Source of the DNA: Isoetes taiwanensis
Taxonomy: Eukaryota; Streptophyta; Lycopodiopsida; Isoetales; Isoetaceae
Assembly (NCBI GenBank): GCA_021234155.1
Contig: JAJEKV010000296.1
Location: forward strand, 1-64,000
Direction: 5' to 3'
Length of the DNA stretch: 64,000 bases
The translations under genes were made by a program, and so were the position numbers. The first letter of the stretch is position 1. Each line of letters opens with the position of its first letter. Positions 34,383 through 44,334 of this stretch are shown piece by piece. Below the pieces are notes generated by a model, which was given only the letters and a program-made list of their open reading frames with translations, did not search any database and was not told where the DNA came from.

Positions 34383-36213
34383 CTAGTAATGGTGCCCGGC
34401 GTTCTTTGAGCAAATATTAAATTTGATTTGTGGATGGAAACCTATTCTTTCGGACTCATTAACCAAGTTCATCATATCTATGCTATAAGAGGTTTTTGTG
34501 CATTTGATAACCTTCCTATCCTTTTTCCTCATTTTCTTACACACTTTCTTTTTTTCCCTTTTCTTATTTTTCTGCACATTTTACTTTTACCTTCTCTCTC
34601 TTTTTTTCTTTTTTTTTTTACCCTCTTCTCCCTCCTCTTTTCCTTCCTTTTCTTCTTCTCATTTTTTTTTCCCTTTCCCTTTTTTTTGTGGCTTTTTTCC
34701 TTCCCTTTTCACCTTTCTCCACCCTTCCCATTTTTCTCATGCTCTTTTTCCCTTTCCTTTCCCATTCCTTTTTGCTTTTCTCTTTTCCCTTCCTTTTCTC
34801 ATGCCCTTTTTGCATTCCCTTTTCCCACCTTTTTTTTATTTTTTTCTCCTCTCTCCACCCTCTTCTTCTTTATCTCATGTCTCTTTTTCCCATTTTCTTC
34901 TTCCTTTTTCTCATGCCTTTTTTCCTTTCCGCCTCCTTTTCTTTTTCCCTTTCCTTCGTTTTTTTCATCATTTTCCCCACCCATTCCCTTTTTCCCGTGC
35001 CCTTTTCCTCTCTTTCCTTCCCCCCTTCCTTTTTTCTTTCCCTTTCCCCTTTCCTTTCCCTTTTCCTTTTCCTTTTTCCTTTTCCTTTTCCTTTTCCCAT
35101 GTATTTTTCCATTTAGTTTTTCCACTTTTTTTACTTGCCTTTTCTTCGCCTTTCCCTACCCTCTTCCCCTTTTTCTCTTTCTTTTTCTTTTTCCCCGTTC
35201 CCCGCTTTCTTTTCCCTTTATTTCTACCCTTTCCTCACCCTTTCCCTCTTCGGTTTTTTCGTGCCCTTTTTCCCTTCCTCTTTTCCATTTCCCTCCTTAT
35301 TCCTCGTGTTCTTTTTTCTTTCCCCTTTCCCCTTTAGCCTCCCATTTCCTTTTTCCTTTTCCTTCTTTTTTTTTCATCCTTTTCTCTTTTTTTCCATGCC
35401 CTTTTTCCTCTTTCCTTTCCACCCTTTTTTTTTTTTTTCCTTCTCTCTTTTCCTTTCCATTTTCCCACACCTTTTTCCATTCCATTTTTTCCACCTTTTT
35501 TCACATGCCCTTTTCCTCCTTTTCCCACCCTCTTCTCCTTTTCCCTTTTCCTCTTTTCCTATTCCATGTTTTCTGTTCTCTTTTTTGCTTTTCGCTTTTC
35601 CTTTTTCTCTTTTCCATCTCTTTTTTCCCTTTTTTTTTTTTCCTTTCTTCACCTTTTTCCTCTTCTCGTGCCACTTTCTCCTTCCTCTCTCTCATTTCCC
35701 TCTCCCTTTTTCCTCATGCCCTTTTCCCTTTTTTTGCCTCCTTTTTCCTTTTTCCTTCCCTTTCTATTTTTCCATGCCCTTTTTTCCTTCTCTCCATCAT
35801 TCTTATCTTCCCTTTTTCCTTTAGTCACCCTTTCCGTGCACCTTTTCCCGTTGCCCTATTTTTCTTCCTTTTCCTCCCTTTTCCCTTTTCTTTTCCCTTA
35901 TTACATCCTCACCCTTTCCCCCTTTCCCTTTTCATAGTGTCCTTTTTCCTTCCCTTTTCTTTCTTTTTTTCCCTTTTTTAGGTGCTCTTTTCCTTTCCTT
36001 TTCCTTCTTCGTCTTTCCCTTTTACCCGTGCCTTTTGCCTCTCACTTTTGCCTTTTTCTCCATTTTCCTTTCCTCTTAAGAGATCAGAGCATGGCCAATC
36101 ACGGTGGTGAGAAGTTGTGCGATAAATCTCGGCCTTCGAATGCAATCAGACGATCTCAACTATCTAAATTAGGGTTTGATTGAAGACATACGCTAAAATT
36201 TTATAATATAAGA
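34383..36213 (-). mobile_element. Helitron A (1831 bp, non-autonomous)
   Basis: On the minus strand it starts TCTTATATTATAAAATTTTA and ends GCCGGGCACCATTACTAG: 5-prime TC, 3-prime CTAG, followed by host T at 34382. No Rep/helicase gene. The interior is almost wholly a pyrimidine-rich array (plus strand). It abuts Helitron B without a spacer, B's CTAG being followed directly by A's TC. The empty site in duplication copy 2 (between 52211 and 52212) confirms the A/T target and the outer limits of the pair. Confidence 0.85.
34502..36078. repeat. Pyrimidine-rich minisatellite in Helitron A
   Basis: About 1.6 kb of plus-strand C and T with rare A/G. Loose units of about 60-70 bp start CATGCCCTTTTTCCCTTCCC. 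Long plus-strand frames (up to 517 codons of F, S, L and P) and K/R/E/G-rich minus frames arise only because stop codons need purines; none is a gene. Confidence 0.95.
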
Positions 36214-38065
36214 CTAGTTAAAAAGCGTTCCGGGCATAGCTAACTTGCCTTGTAAATGATATCTTTGGAGCAATTGTTAAATGGATTCACGTTTTTAAAA
36301 TTAGATAATCAAGAGCATTCGACCATATTTTCCACTTCCCCTTACTTTTCCCTTGTCCTTTTGTCTTTCTCTACTTTTCCTTTTTTCTATTTTCCCCTTG
36401 TCCCTTGTCCCTTTTCCCTTTTTACGTTTTCCAACTTTCCTTTTTTGTTTTTCGACTAATCTATTTCCCCCATTTCCCTTTTCTCTATTCCGCTTCCCCA
36501 TTTCTCCTTCTCTATTTTTCCTTTCTCTTTTCTCCAATTTGTGTTTGCCCTTTCTCCCTTTCCTCGTGTTCTTTCCCCCTTCCCTTTTCCCATTTTCCTC
36601 TTCCCTTTTTCCTCGCGCCCTTTTTTATAGGTTTTCTTTTCCCATTTTCCCTTTCCTTTTGCCCACCTTTTCTTTTTCCCCTTTCTTCCTTCCCTTTTCC
36701 TCCTTTCCCCAGCCCTTCCGTCTTCCCCCTTTTTACTGCCCTTTTTCCCTTCCCTTTCCCCCTCCCTTTTTCTTTTCCCTCTTTCCCTTTTTCCATGTCT
36801 ATTTTTCCTTATGTTTTCCCCTTTCCTCACCTTTTCCCTCTTCCCTTTTTTTTCATGCCCCTTCTCTCTTCTATTTTCCCATGTTTTTTTCCGCTCCTCT
36901 TTTCCCCTTTCTTCACCTTTTCCCCCTCCCCCTCCCTCCCCTCTCCCCCCCCCTCCTTTTCCCTTTTTTCCTTTACTCGCTTCCCTTTTTCTATTTTGTT
37001 CTTCCTTTTCGTTTCCATCCCCTTTCTATTTTCCCATTTTATCCCTCTTTTTTTTTCCTTTTACTTTCTCCCTTTTTTTTCACATTTTCCTTTTTCATTT
37101 TCCCCCTCCTCGCTTTTCCCTTTTTCTATCTCCTCCTTCCCTTTTTTCCCTCCCCTTTTCACATTCCCTTTTTCCTTTTTCCTTTTTCTATGTTCCTTTT
37201 CTCCCATCCCATTCCCTTCGCTTCCATTTCCCCCTTCCCCTTTTCCTTTTCCTTTCTTTTTTACCAATGGCCTTTTTCCCTTCCCTTTTCCTTCTCTCTC
37301 GACCCTTCTTTTTTTCGCTTTTTCTCGTGCCCTTTTTCCCTTCCATTTCCCTCTCTTCCACTTCCTTTTTCTTTTCTCTTTCCCCTTCTTTTTTCTCATG
37401 TCCTTTTTTCCCTTCCCTTTATTTCTCTTTCCCTTTTTACAATGCCATTTCTTCCTTCCCTTTCCCTCTTCCCATTTCCTTGTAGCCTTTTTCCTTCCCT
37501 TTCCTCCTTCCTTTGTTCTTTTCCCTTTCCCTTTTCTCCTTTCCTCCTCCTTTCTCTCTTCCTTTTTTCCGCTTCTCTTTTCCTCCTTTTCTCTTCCTCT
37601 TTTTCCCATGCCATTATTCCCTTGCTTTTTCCCATTTCCCCTCTCTTTTTCTTTTCGCTTTCCCTTTCCTTTTATACCTTTCCCCACCCTTTTCCTTTTC
37701 CCCTTTCTCAGTATCCTTTCTTCTCTCCCCTTTCCCTTTCTTTTCCCTTTACCTTTTCCTACACCCCTTTCCCTTCCCTTTCTGTTTTCCCATTCCCTCT
37801 TTCCTCTTGCCTCCTCCCTTCTCTTTTTTCTCAGTTTCCCCTCTTTTTTCATTTCTTTATTTTCTCCCTCCCTTTTTCCCTTTTCCCTTTTCCCTTTCAC
37901 CCTTTGACTGTCAGATTGAGCGAGTCATATTGAAGCAACGATCAAGATGAATTTTTGGTTGAAAACAAGCACATGCGATCTTCATCGTGGATCAACCAAA
38001 TCCTCAACCGTCCGATCTAGGGCACCGTTCACAACGGACAAACGGTATAATTTTATAATATAAGA
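36214..38065 (-). mobile_element. Helitron B (1852 bp, non-autonomous)
   Basis: On the minus strand it starts TCTTATATTATAAAATTATA after host A (complement of T at 38066) and ends ATGCCCGGAACGC...TTAACTAG at 36214. The subterminal CCGTCCGAT...ACGGAC motif is shared with the Helitron end at 7276. Like A, it lacks coding capacity and is filled by a pyrimidine array. It probably inserted at the A/T step formed by host A and the first T of element A. Confidence 0.85.
36331..37907. repeat. Pyrimidine-rich minisatellite in Helitron B
   Basis: Same composition and CATGCCC-type units as in Helitron A but not the same sequence. The 526- and 500-codon plus frames are artefacts of purine-poor sequence. 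Confidence 0.95.
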
Positions 38066-40300
38066 TGTGATCTAAACATCTGCTTTGTTGAGTCACCTGC
38101 ACTTGCACCTCCAGAGGAGGTTCAGATTGATCTTCAATTGTACCATTGAGCGGTCATTTAGGGGCCTTAGCTGGTGGTCTGGGTTGTTCGATGACGGAGC
38201 TTATCTCCCACCATCTCACTGGCTGACCCTTACCCCATTTGATTTGGGTCATATCTAGTATTCAGAGTTTGTCTTAATTTGGTACCGCTCTCGCAGCCCG
38301 CACCATCCCCTTTGTTGAGTCGTCTGCACTTAGATTGACCTTCAATCGTAGGTAGTGTATATATTTCGTTTGTCAATATTTATTGGAGTCATATTTTATA
38401 TTCTTTGTTTAACATCTTTAGTTATGCAGACATGAAGCTGAATTGTAACGTGCTGCTCTTTGGCCCCTTCCATATGATGAAGATGATGCATGTGAAGGGT
38501 TACTTATTGCACAGATCAACTTGGTGTATGGCTAGCAGAACCATATTGGTGATATTACAATCACTAGTCTAGCAGAACATGTCTCACCTAGTTAGGTCTT
38601 TCGTCTGGATTTAAAAAAAAAAAAAATGAGTAGTTTGTATAAATTGGGAGATCTTGAGTGAAGTTTGTATTGCATGTCTCCATTTAAGAGTTATTGTGGT
38701 ATAAAGTTTCGTTCTCATGCGATGGCATGCAAAAGTGGGATTTACATATTATGGCCTTTTATAGTGTACGTAGTGGGACTTCTATTACATGGCCGCACGA
38801 TGTGTCATTGGCTTGTGACCATCTATATAATTTTGTGCAGAATTAAATACGGATAGTTGGCTTATTGTTCGAAGCATTTTCCAAGGCTGAAATGATAAAT
38901 AGAATGAGAAGTAGATCATCAAATGGAAGAAACATGTCCATGTGATATACGGCATGCCTTAACAACTTCTCTCCTATTCTTTTGTATGCTTGCACATTAG
39001 CAAGCATGTAGGTACTCGAAAACCTAATCCCCTACAAGGAAATATCAAATGCTTAGGTTAAACGTGAGTTGCCTCTCAAAGTCTAGATTCAATATACCAC
39101 ACTTCTTTTTTTGTAATACAAGCTGCAGAGTCATCACAAAAAGTGTATAAAATTGCTAGAACAGGCATCCATCCCAAGTGAATTGGAAAGATGAATGGCG
39201 AATAGTCGGATTGCATTTTGAAGAGAAGAATTGTGGCGGCACGTAGAAAGATGAATGGTGAATAGTTGGTGCGCATTTTGAAAAGAAGAATTATGTTGGC
39301 ATCGCTCAAAATCTAGGAAGAAATTGCTAGCTACCAATTTTACAATGGCATATAGTAGCTAGCACTTGCCTTACGATTCCATTGCAATGATTAGCAATTA
39401 CCAAAAACATACTCTCCTTATTTTTTCTTGAAAGGCACGTCAACCATAATTTACTTTTTAGTGGACCACTTTTTGGTGTAATTTGATGTATTTGTACATT
39501 GTGTTTGTGTTGTGTAAATGTCCTCTTAATATGCCACATGAAAGATATTCATGACAGACTTCGGAATGCCAAAGTCTTATAAATAGATGAACGACCATAG
39601 TCTTTTAGCAATAACTAATATCCTGGAAATCTACACACTCTGTTATATTTAGAGTTAGATTAGAATGAGGAGTTAAAAACATGCCATTTAACTACCATTA
39701 TAGTTGTTGCCGATTAATAGAGCTGTCCCTCACAATATAAAGCTTTCCTAAATGCTTGATTAAAAGATGGACAAGCTCTTGAAGTCCTTTAGAACATGAA
39801 TCATGATAAGGTATTATGTCGCCAAGATTTGATCTTTGGAGCAATGCAGAATTATCGATTCATCGTGGATTTAAACTTCTTGCTTGATTTTTCACCGCCA
39901 TATTGTAATCTTAGGTACGGTGGACGATCCACATCAGCATGATTGACACGTCAACAAGAAGACCATACCACGCTATGGACGGGGATTAAATCTCCATACA
40001 TCGAAAGCAAAGACAGCTGGAGTAAGATACGGATGTAGAGGCCAAGCCTCCGCCGTACACCAGGATAGCGAGGGCAGACCCACCAACTGGTAATTCGGAC
40101 CACCATGAGCTCGAAAATATCACAAACACAGCAATATATGAGAGGCACGGAATACAAGCCAACATGATAGGATCCGAACAGCCTGCAGAATTACGACATT
40201 ACTTTAAAAACTATATCTTCCAATGGTTTGGAGATGGAAAATATCATTTTCAACGCTTACAACGAATCCTGTAGTTCCAAAGCCAACTTTCCATCTAGTC
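38066..40300. other. No gene recognised (duplicated at 52212-54440)
   Basis: Mostly AT-rich. Contains a two-unit 60-bp repeat at 39189-39305 (AGATGAATGGYGAATAGTYG ... GAAGAATT), partly deleted in copy 2. Minus-strand frames of 60-78 codons over it are repeat by-products. Confidence 0.6.
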
Positions 40301-40302
40301 TA

Positions 40303-40637
40303 TGGAATCAATCCAAACTTGCCTATAGTTATGCGATAGCTTAAAATGCATATCTTGCCCAGACAAGCCCCAACATCCACCTTTGCCACACAGCCATTGG
40401 CGACAACCGTGTATTTGCTGAAGGGAGAAGTCCCTAGAAAATGATAAATGGGTTTTCCATCCTTGTCTTTCCATCACTAGGGTAGCTGCCTTGTCAGTAT
40501 CTATCATTAACTTACTATACATGTTTGTTTTCTCCGATTTACATCTTTTACATTCCCCACATTCACCACTAAACAAGGGAATACAATGGTCTCCAGGTTT
40601 TAAATCTGTTACACCCTCTCGAACACTCTCCACGATT
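40303..40637 (-). pseudogene. Alcohol dehydrogenase N-terminal exon fragment
   Basis: Minus strand, starting after a TTACAG acceptor at 40638: [16 protein letters not shown], then [17 protein letters not shown], matching the zinc-dependent medium-chain ADH (class III/plant ADH-like) region with the structural zinc site. The fourth zinc cysteine (after TNM) is tyrosine. A frame change near 40455 leads into [20 protein letters not shown] and [11 protein letters not shown], the next part of the fold. It lies downstream, on the minus strand, of C-terminal exons at 41872-42248, so the exon order is scrambled or two ADH remnants sit in tandem. Confidence 0.75.
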
Positions 40638-40639
40638 CT

Positions 40640-41870
40640 GTAACAAACATCTACAAGTCAGATGAAGAAAATAAAACAACAAAGGTAACTGCATTGAAAC
40701 AAAACATGCCCAGTTGCCTCGTGGCCAATGATTCTTGGGAATATCTTAGTTTGTTCCTAGAAAAATTGCACCGAACAATGAATTAACATAACTAACATAA
40801 ACAACATTAGATTATTAGAAACTTTAAACCTAATATAATGAGTAGCAACAACAACATGAATTCTTTGTTATTCTTTGTTTTGATGTTCTCTTCCTCCTCC
40901 TTTCTGAATGCTCAAAGGCCTTAGAAGGTGGTATCAATAAAGCTTGTGGAATATGACAAAGTATGTGGAATGACACGATGTGATGACATAAGCTCCTAAC
41001 ACAAGATGAGCCGTCTAAACAGTCCGTAATACATCATGGTAAATGGGGAGCTTGCTCATTTTCCTGTTGATCACCTGCAAGTGACTGATTGAGCGAAATC
41101 ATAGCCAAACCAGCGGCCTAGTTTCCATGATGTGCTTGAAGAATTCAGCCTCCAAGCATATTCAAGCCCCTATTGCAGGCCCGCAAGAAATGACCAAATC
41201 GTGAAAATTGTGAAATCTGTTTCATTTTTTGCTTTCAAGCCATTGATTGGTGGAATTTTCCAGTTATACTCCCCTCTCTCAAGGAAGAATCCAAGATGCA
41301 CCCACGCTGCTCCAATCCCAGCGCTCCAAAAAATAAAGAGGAGGAATCGTGTTGCAACTCCACAGGATTGTATTTGCAGACCATCCCAAGAAAAAGCATC
41401 CAAAGAAATAAGACTATTACATCAAACAAGCTGCTCAAACTGTCTGACACATACCATTTTTTATACAATACTGTACCTAAATCATAGTCTTAACCATTGC
41501 GAGAATAGGCTTCTTTTAGTACAAAACAAATTGTGGAATGACGTGATATATGGAGCAACTTTGTGGCGTGATATATGGAGCAACTTTTGTTTCTATTGTG
41601 ATAACTATCAAGCAATTTTACATTGTGAAACTTGTTACCTCATAAGTACCCTGATTGTTACATTCTGTGTTAAATTGTAATTTGCAAGTGGAGATAGAGT
41701 TGCAGGTTTTGATTCTGATGCAACATCACAGAAATCCCACCCTGGTCGTTTATTACGCAAATTTACAAACCTTTCTTATTATAGAAAGTGCCACATAAGT
41801 ATCAACTCTCAAAATTGGGAGCACTGTTATTGCTGGTACAAAAAAGCGTAAACAAAAACTCAGAGTTGCT
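40640..41870. other. No gene recognised (three copies in the window)
   Basis: AT-rich. The part 41045-41560 recurs at 55197-55700 and again at about 63485-64000. The 182-codon plus frame at 41132 has no motif and is broken in the other copies. Confidence 0.55.
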
Positions 41871-41871
41871 C

Positions 41872-42248
41872 CTACTCAGTCCCTGTATGCAAGACACATC
41901 GTAGGCATTTTCCATCGATCAGCAATTGGAATGCTTCATTGATTCTAGAGAATTCATAATTGTGAGTGATGAAGTCATCCAAATTCAGCTCCTGCAGATT
42001 CAGTGCGAAACCAGTTTAGATACTCCGTGCAAACACATTATCCTAGAAAACAGATCTAAAAGACAAATACCGTAAGCACTAACCTTATTCATGTATTTCT
42101 TCACAAGGCCATTGATGTCACTCCTCCCTCTGTAGTTTCCAAAGAAGGTTCCAGTCAATGTTCGACCATACAGGAAATTACCTGGATGGATGATGGAAAC
42201 CTCTTTTCTGGCATCATCCAATCCTGCAACTACAGCTCTACCCCAGCC
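41872..42248 (-). pseudogene. Alcohol dehydrogenase C-terminal exons (last two)
   Basis: Two minus-strand exons. Exon 42248-42084 (165 nt) follows a GATGCAG acceptor and reads GWGRAVVAGLDDARKEVSII ... YGRTLTGTFFGNYRGRSD, ending MNK before a GTTAGT donor. Exon 41991-41872 (120 nt) follows CTGCAG and reads ELNLDDFITH, INEAFQLLIDGKCLRCVLH, then a stop. Both are open and in phase, matching the cofactor domain end of plant ADH-like proteins. Upstream exons are missing; the opposite-strand lectin gene begins about 400 bp away. Confidence 0.85.
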
Positions 42249-42396
42249 CTGCATCAACCAGTTTCAGTTTCTTAAGGAGATGTACTCTTTGCCATGTGGT
42301 AGACTTTAATGCCATGTGGTAGACTTTACTGAATGCATGTGCTTTAAACTTTACTGTTCACAATGCAAATGCATGTGCTCTAGACTTACATATGTT

Positions 42397-42552
42397 CACA
42401 ATAAATAGGAATCGGTGATAGTTTTAATCACAAATGTCTCCTATCAGACAGATACAGGCAAACAACGAATATGAAAAAGAGTGTTGACTCCACGTCTTGT
42501 AAATTACAGCTGGGTATGGAACCCACGTTGCAGCTTCAGCTTCACTATAAAA
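42397..42552 (+). promoter_or_regulatory. Putative core promoter of the lectin gene
   Basis: TATAAAA at 42546-42552 lies 75 bp before the ATG at 42627 and is conserved in copy 2 (57213-57219). A second TATA-like box, TATAAATA at 57017-57024 in copy 2, reads ACAATAAATA here (about 42399-42408) because the region was rearranged. Which box is used cannot be told from sequence. Confidence 0.4.
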
Positions 42553-42626
42553 TGGCGGGCTCGTCCCTTCGTTTCTCAAGCCAGGAAGTCGTTTCTTCTT
42601 CTCTTCTTGTTTTGCTTTCCTGCATC

Positions 42627-43841
42627 ATGGCTGCAAAGGTGATCCCAGGATACAATGCCATCAAGGGCGACAATGGAATGTATCTCACACTTGACATGCA
42701 TGGCACTACGCCATATCTCACTTTCAGTGCAGAGAAAATGACGCGCCTTGCAGTCCACCATCTGCTCTACAATTCCACGGATGGCACAGTTGTGATACGT
42801 GCAGCAAATGGCCGCTTCTGGCGGCGTAATTCAGAAGCCTTCATCGTTGCTGACGTGGAGGAATATCCTGATTCTGCAAATCTAGATGCGCGCTTTAAGG
42901 TCGTGGACCTGGACTCAGGAACTCATGGCTTTCAGTCTGCAGTAGACAATCTGTTCCTCAATAGATTCTACAACCAAAGTGGGTATTCAAACTACAAAGC
43001 CTTGGAGGAGAAGGCCAACCAGTGGACAGTGGTGGAGGTGAGCGATGCTAAGGATTACGCTCTATTCCTCCCCCCTTATCTGTCATTCATGGGGGACAAC
43101 AATCAGTTGATCCAGCTCTACAACGAACGAGATCATGCATGGCAGAAATTCAATGGTGGAAGCAGCCCATCGCTCGCGTCTTCTTACCAGGTAATCCCTC
43201 TTGTTGATGGATCCGTGGCAGTAAAGAGTGCCAAGAACGGGCTTTATTGGCGCCGCAGCCCGAATTGGATATGGGCCGACACCACCGCGGAGAATGCTTT
43301 GGCTTCCGATAACCTAGATTGCCATTTTGAACCTGTGAGGCTAAGCACTAGTATGGTGGCACTCAAGAGCATGGCTAATGGTAAGTTTCTCAAACGCTTG
43401 ACTGACTACTGGGAAAGTTGCCTCAATGCAGCAGGTGAAGACACCAATGATGATACTACACGCCTCTGTCTCAAAGAGCCCGTCGGCAAGTGCACCGTAT
43501 TCAATGTTGTCTACCTTCTCGAGCTCGCGCAAATGACACAGGAAACACCAATGATCGTAGGAAAAGGCTCTGTTTCCAATAACACAACACGTGATGCTAC
43601 ATTCACTGTCCATGTTGAGATCTCGACAACTGTCACCACCTCCATTAATTTTACAAATACCTATACATTTAGCGAGAAAGTGTCCACCGAATTTGAGGCG
43701 GGAATACCTTTCGTTGGGGATGGAAAGGCTGGCATAGAGATTGGTGCAGAGCAGTCATTCGCTACGAACTGGGGAACAACTACAGAAACTATATTGTCCT
43801 TGCAGACTGAATATCAGGTCACTGTGCCTGCTGGAGAAACG
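42627..43841 (+). CDS. Amaranthin-like lectin with aerolysin-like module, exon 1
   Basis: Two tandem agglutinin (amaranthin, beta-trefoil) domains, then an aerolysin/ETX-MTX2-like pore-forming module. Domain 1 starts MAAKV with IKGDNGMYL and AANGRFWRR; domain 2 has YLSFMGDNNQ and SAKNGLYWRR; the aerolysin-like part starts at about 43500 with alternating Ser/Thr-rich strands (TTVTTSINFTNTYTF) and a Gly-rich GIPFVGDGKAGIEIG. The family includes plant sugar-binding defence proteins. The open frame extends up to 42471, but that first ATG is ATA in copy 2 and a TATA box lies at 42546, so 42627 is preferred; starts at 42516 or 42552 (adding a signal-like hydrophobic stretch) remain possible. The exon ends in phase at an ACG/GTAATA donor. 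Confidence 0.85.
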
Positions 43842-43929
43842 GTAATAGCAACAACTTATCCAAGCAAGACTAGTTGAATTGAATTGAATTAATTTGATCT
43901 AACCAAGCAGATTGTGGGTACTATGATAG
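43842..43929 (+). other. Intron of the lectin/aerolysin gene (88 nt)
   Basis: Begins GTAATA, ends GATAG, with a CTAAC branch-point-like box near 43900 and a TTGAA-rich middle. It is in phase 0 on both sides. Without splicing the frame would stop at 43875-43877. The family shows a conserved strand across this point, supporting an intron rather than a true stop. Confidence 0.75.
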
Positions 43930-44133
43930 GTTACTGTGACAGTGGAATGCACCACGGCAAAACTTCAGATTCCTTTCACGTACGATGAGAAGATTGTAGA
44001 CTCTGAAGGCATTGAGCACCCTGCAGAGCATCATATTGATGGTTTCTTTGAAGGCGTGTGTGCTTACAATATTGACGCTGTGATAAGCAAGAATGACAAT
44101 GCACAGAACAAAGTCGTCCCAGCTTTAAAGTAG
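43930..44133 (+). CDS. Amaranthin-like lectin with aerolysin-like module, exon 2
   Basis: Sixty-seven codons starting VTVTVECTTAKLQIPFTYDE and ending VVPALK before TAG. The alternating valine strand, the PFTY motif and the final GFFEGVCAYNID correspond to the closing part of the aerolysin-like fold in plant amaranthin-aerolysin proteins. With exon 1 the protein would be about 472 residues, a normal size for two agglutinin domains plus one pore-forming module. No break was seen in this exon. It is absent from duplication copy 2. Confidence 0.8.
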   Translation, partial: VTVTVECTTAKLQIPFTYDEKIVDSEGIEHPAEHHIDGFFEGVCAYNIDAVISKNDNAQNKVVPALK

Positions 44134-44328
44134 AAGAAACAAACCTCTTTTCCTTGCATACATATAGTACTACATACTTAAATAATCATCTCAGCTTGTA
44201 GATTGAAAACTGCAAGCTCCTGATTGACATTATATGGAGGTTTTATTAAGTATATCTTTATATTATGAAATTACTAAAAAAAGTGCCCCGTGTTGCTGGG
44301 CTTTTCTTTGGGATTAGATTCCAAAGTT

Positions 44329-44334
44329 AATAAA
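44329..44334 (+). terminator. Possible polyadenylation signal
   Basis: AATAAA about 195 nt after the lectin stop codon. Plant signals are loose, so this is only a candidate. Confidence 0.35.

Larger units (their letters stand above)
32768..42938. repeat. Segmental duplication, copy 1
   Basis: Collinear with 50608-57570. Both start in the foldback repeat, continue through receptor-kinase fragments, then the region with ADH pieces, and end within the lectin gene at CTCATGGCTTTCAGTC. Copy 1 additionally contains the two Helitrons at 34383-38065 and lacks about 470 bp present at about 56405-56870. Homology stops at 42938 because copy 2 is cut there. Confidence 0.95.

Noticed and set aside
34428-37933. 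Plus-strand frames of 517, 526 and 500 codons and basic minus-strand frames
   Set aside because: They lie wholly in pyrimidine tracts, where stop codons cannot occur on one strand. Composition (F, S, L and P, or K, R, E and G) follows the DNA, and all phases are open.
41132-41680. A 182-codon plus-strand frame in duplication copy 1
   Set aside because: No recognisable motif, and the frame is broken in both other copies of the block.
43842-43929. A true premature stop in the lectin gene
   Set aside because: GT...AG borders, a branch-point-like CTAAC, matching phase and family continuity on both sides fit a short intron better.
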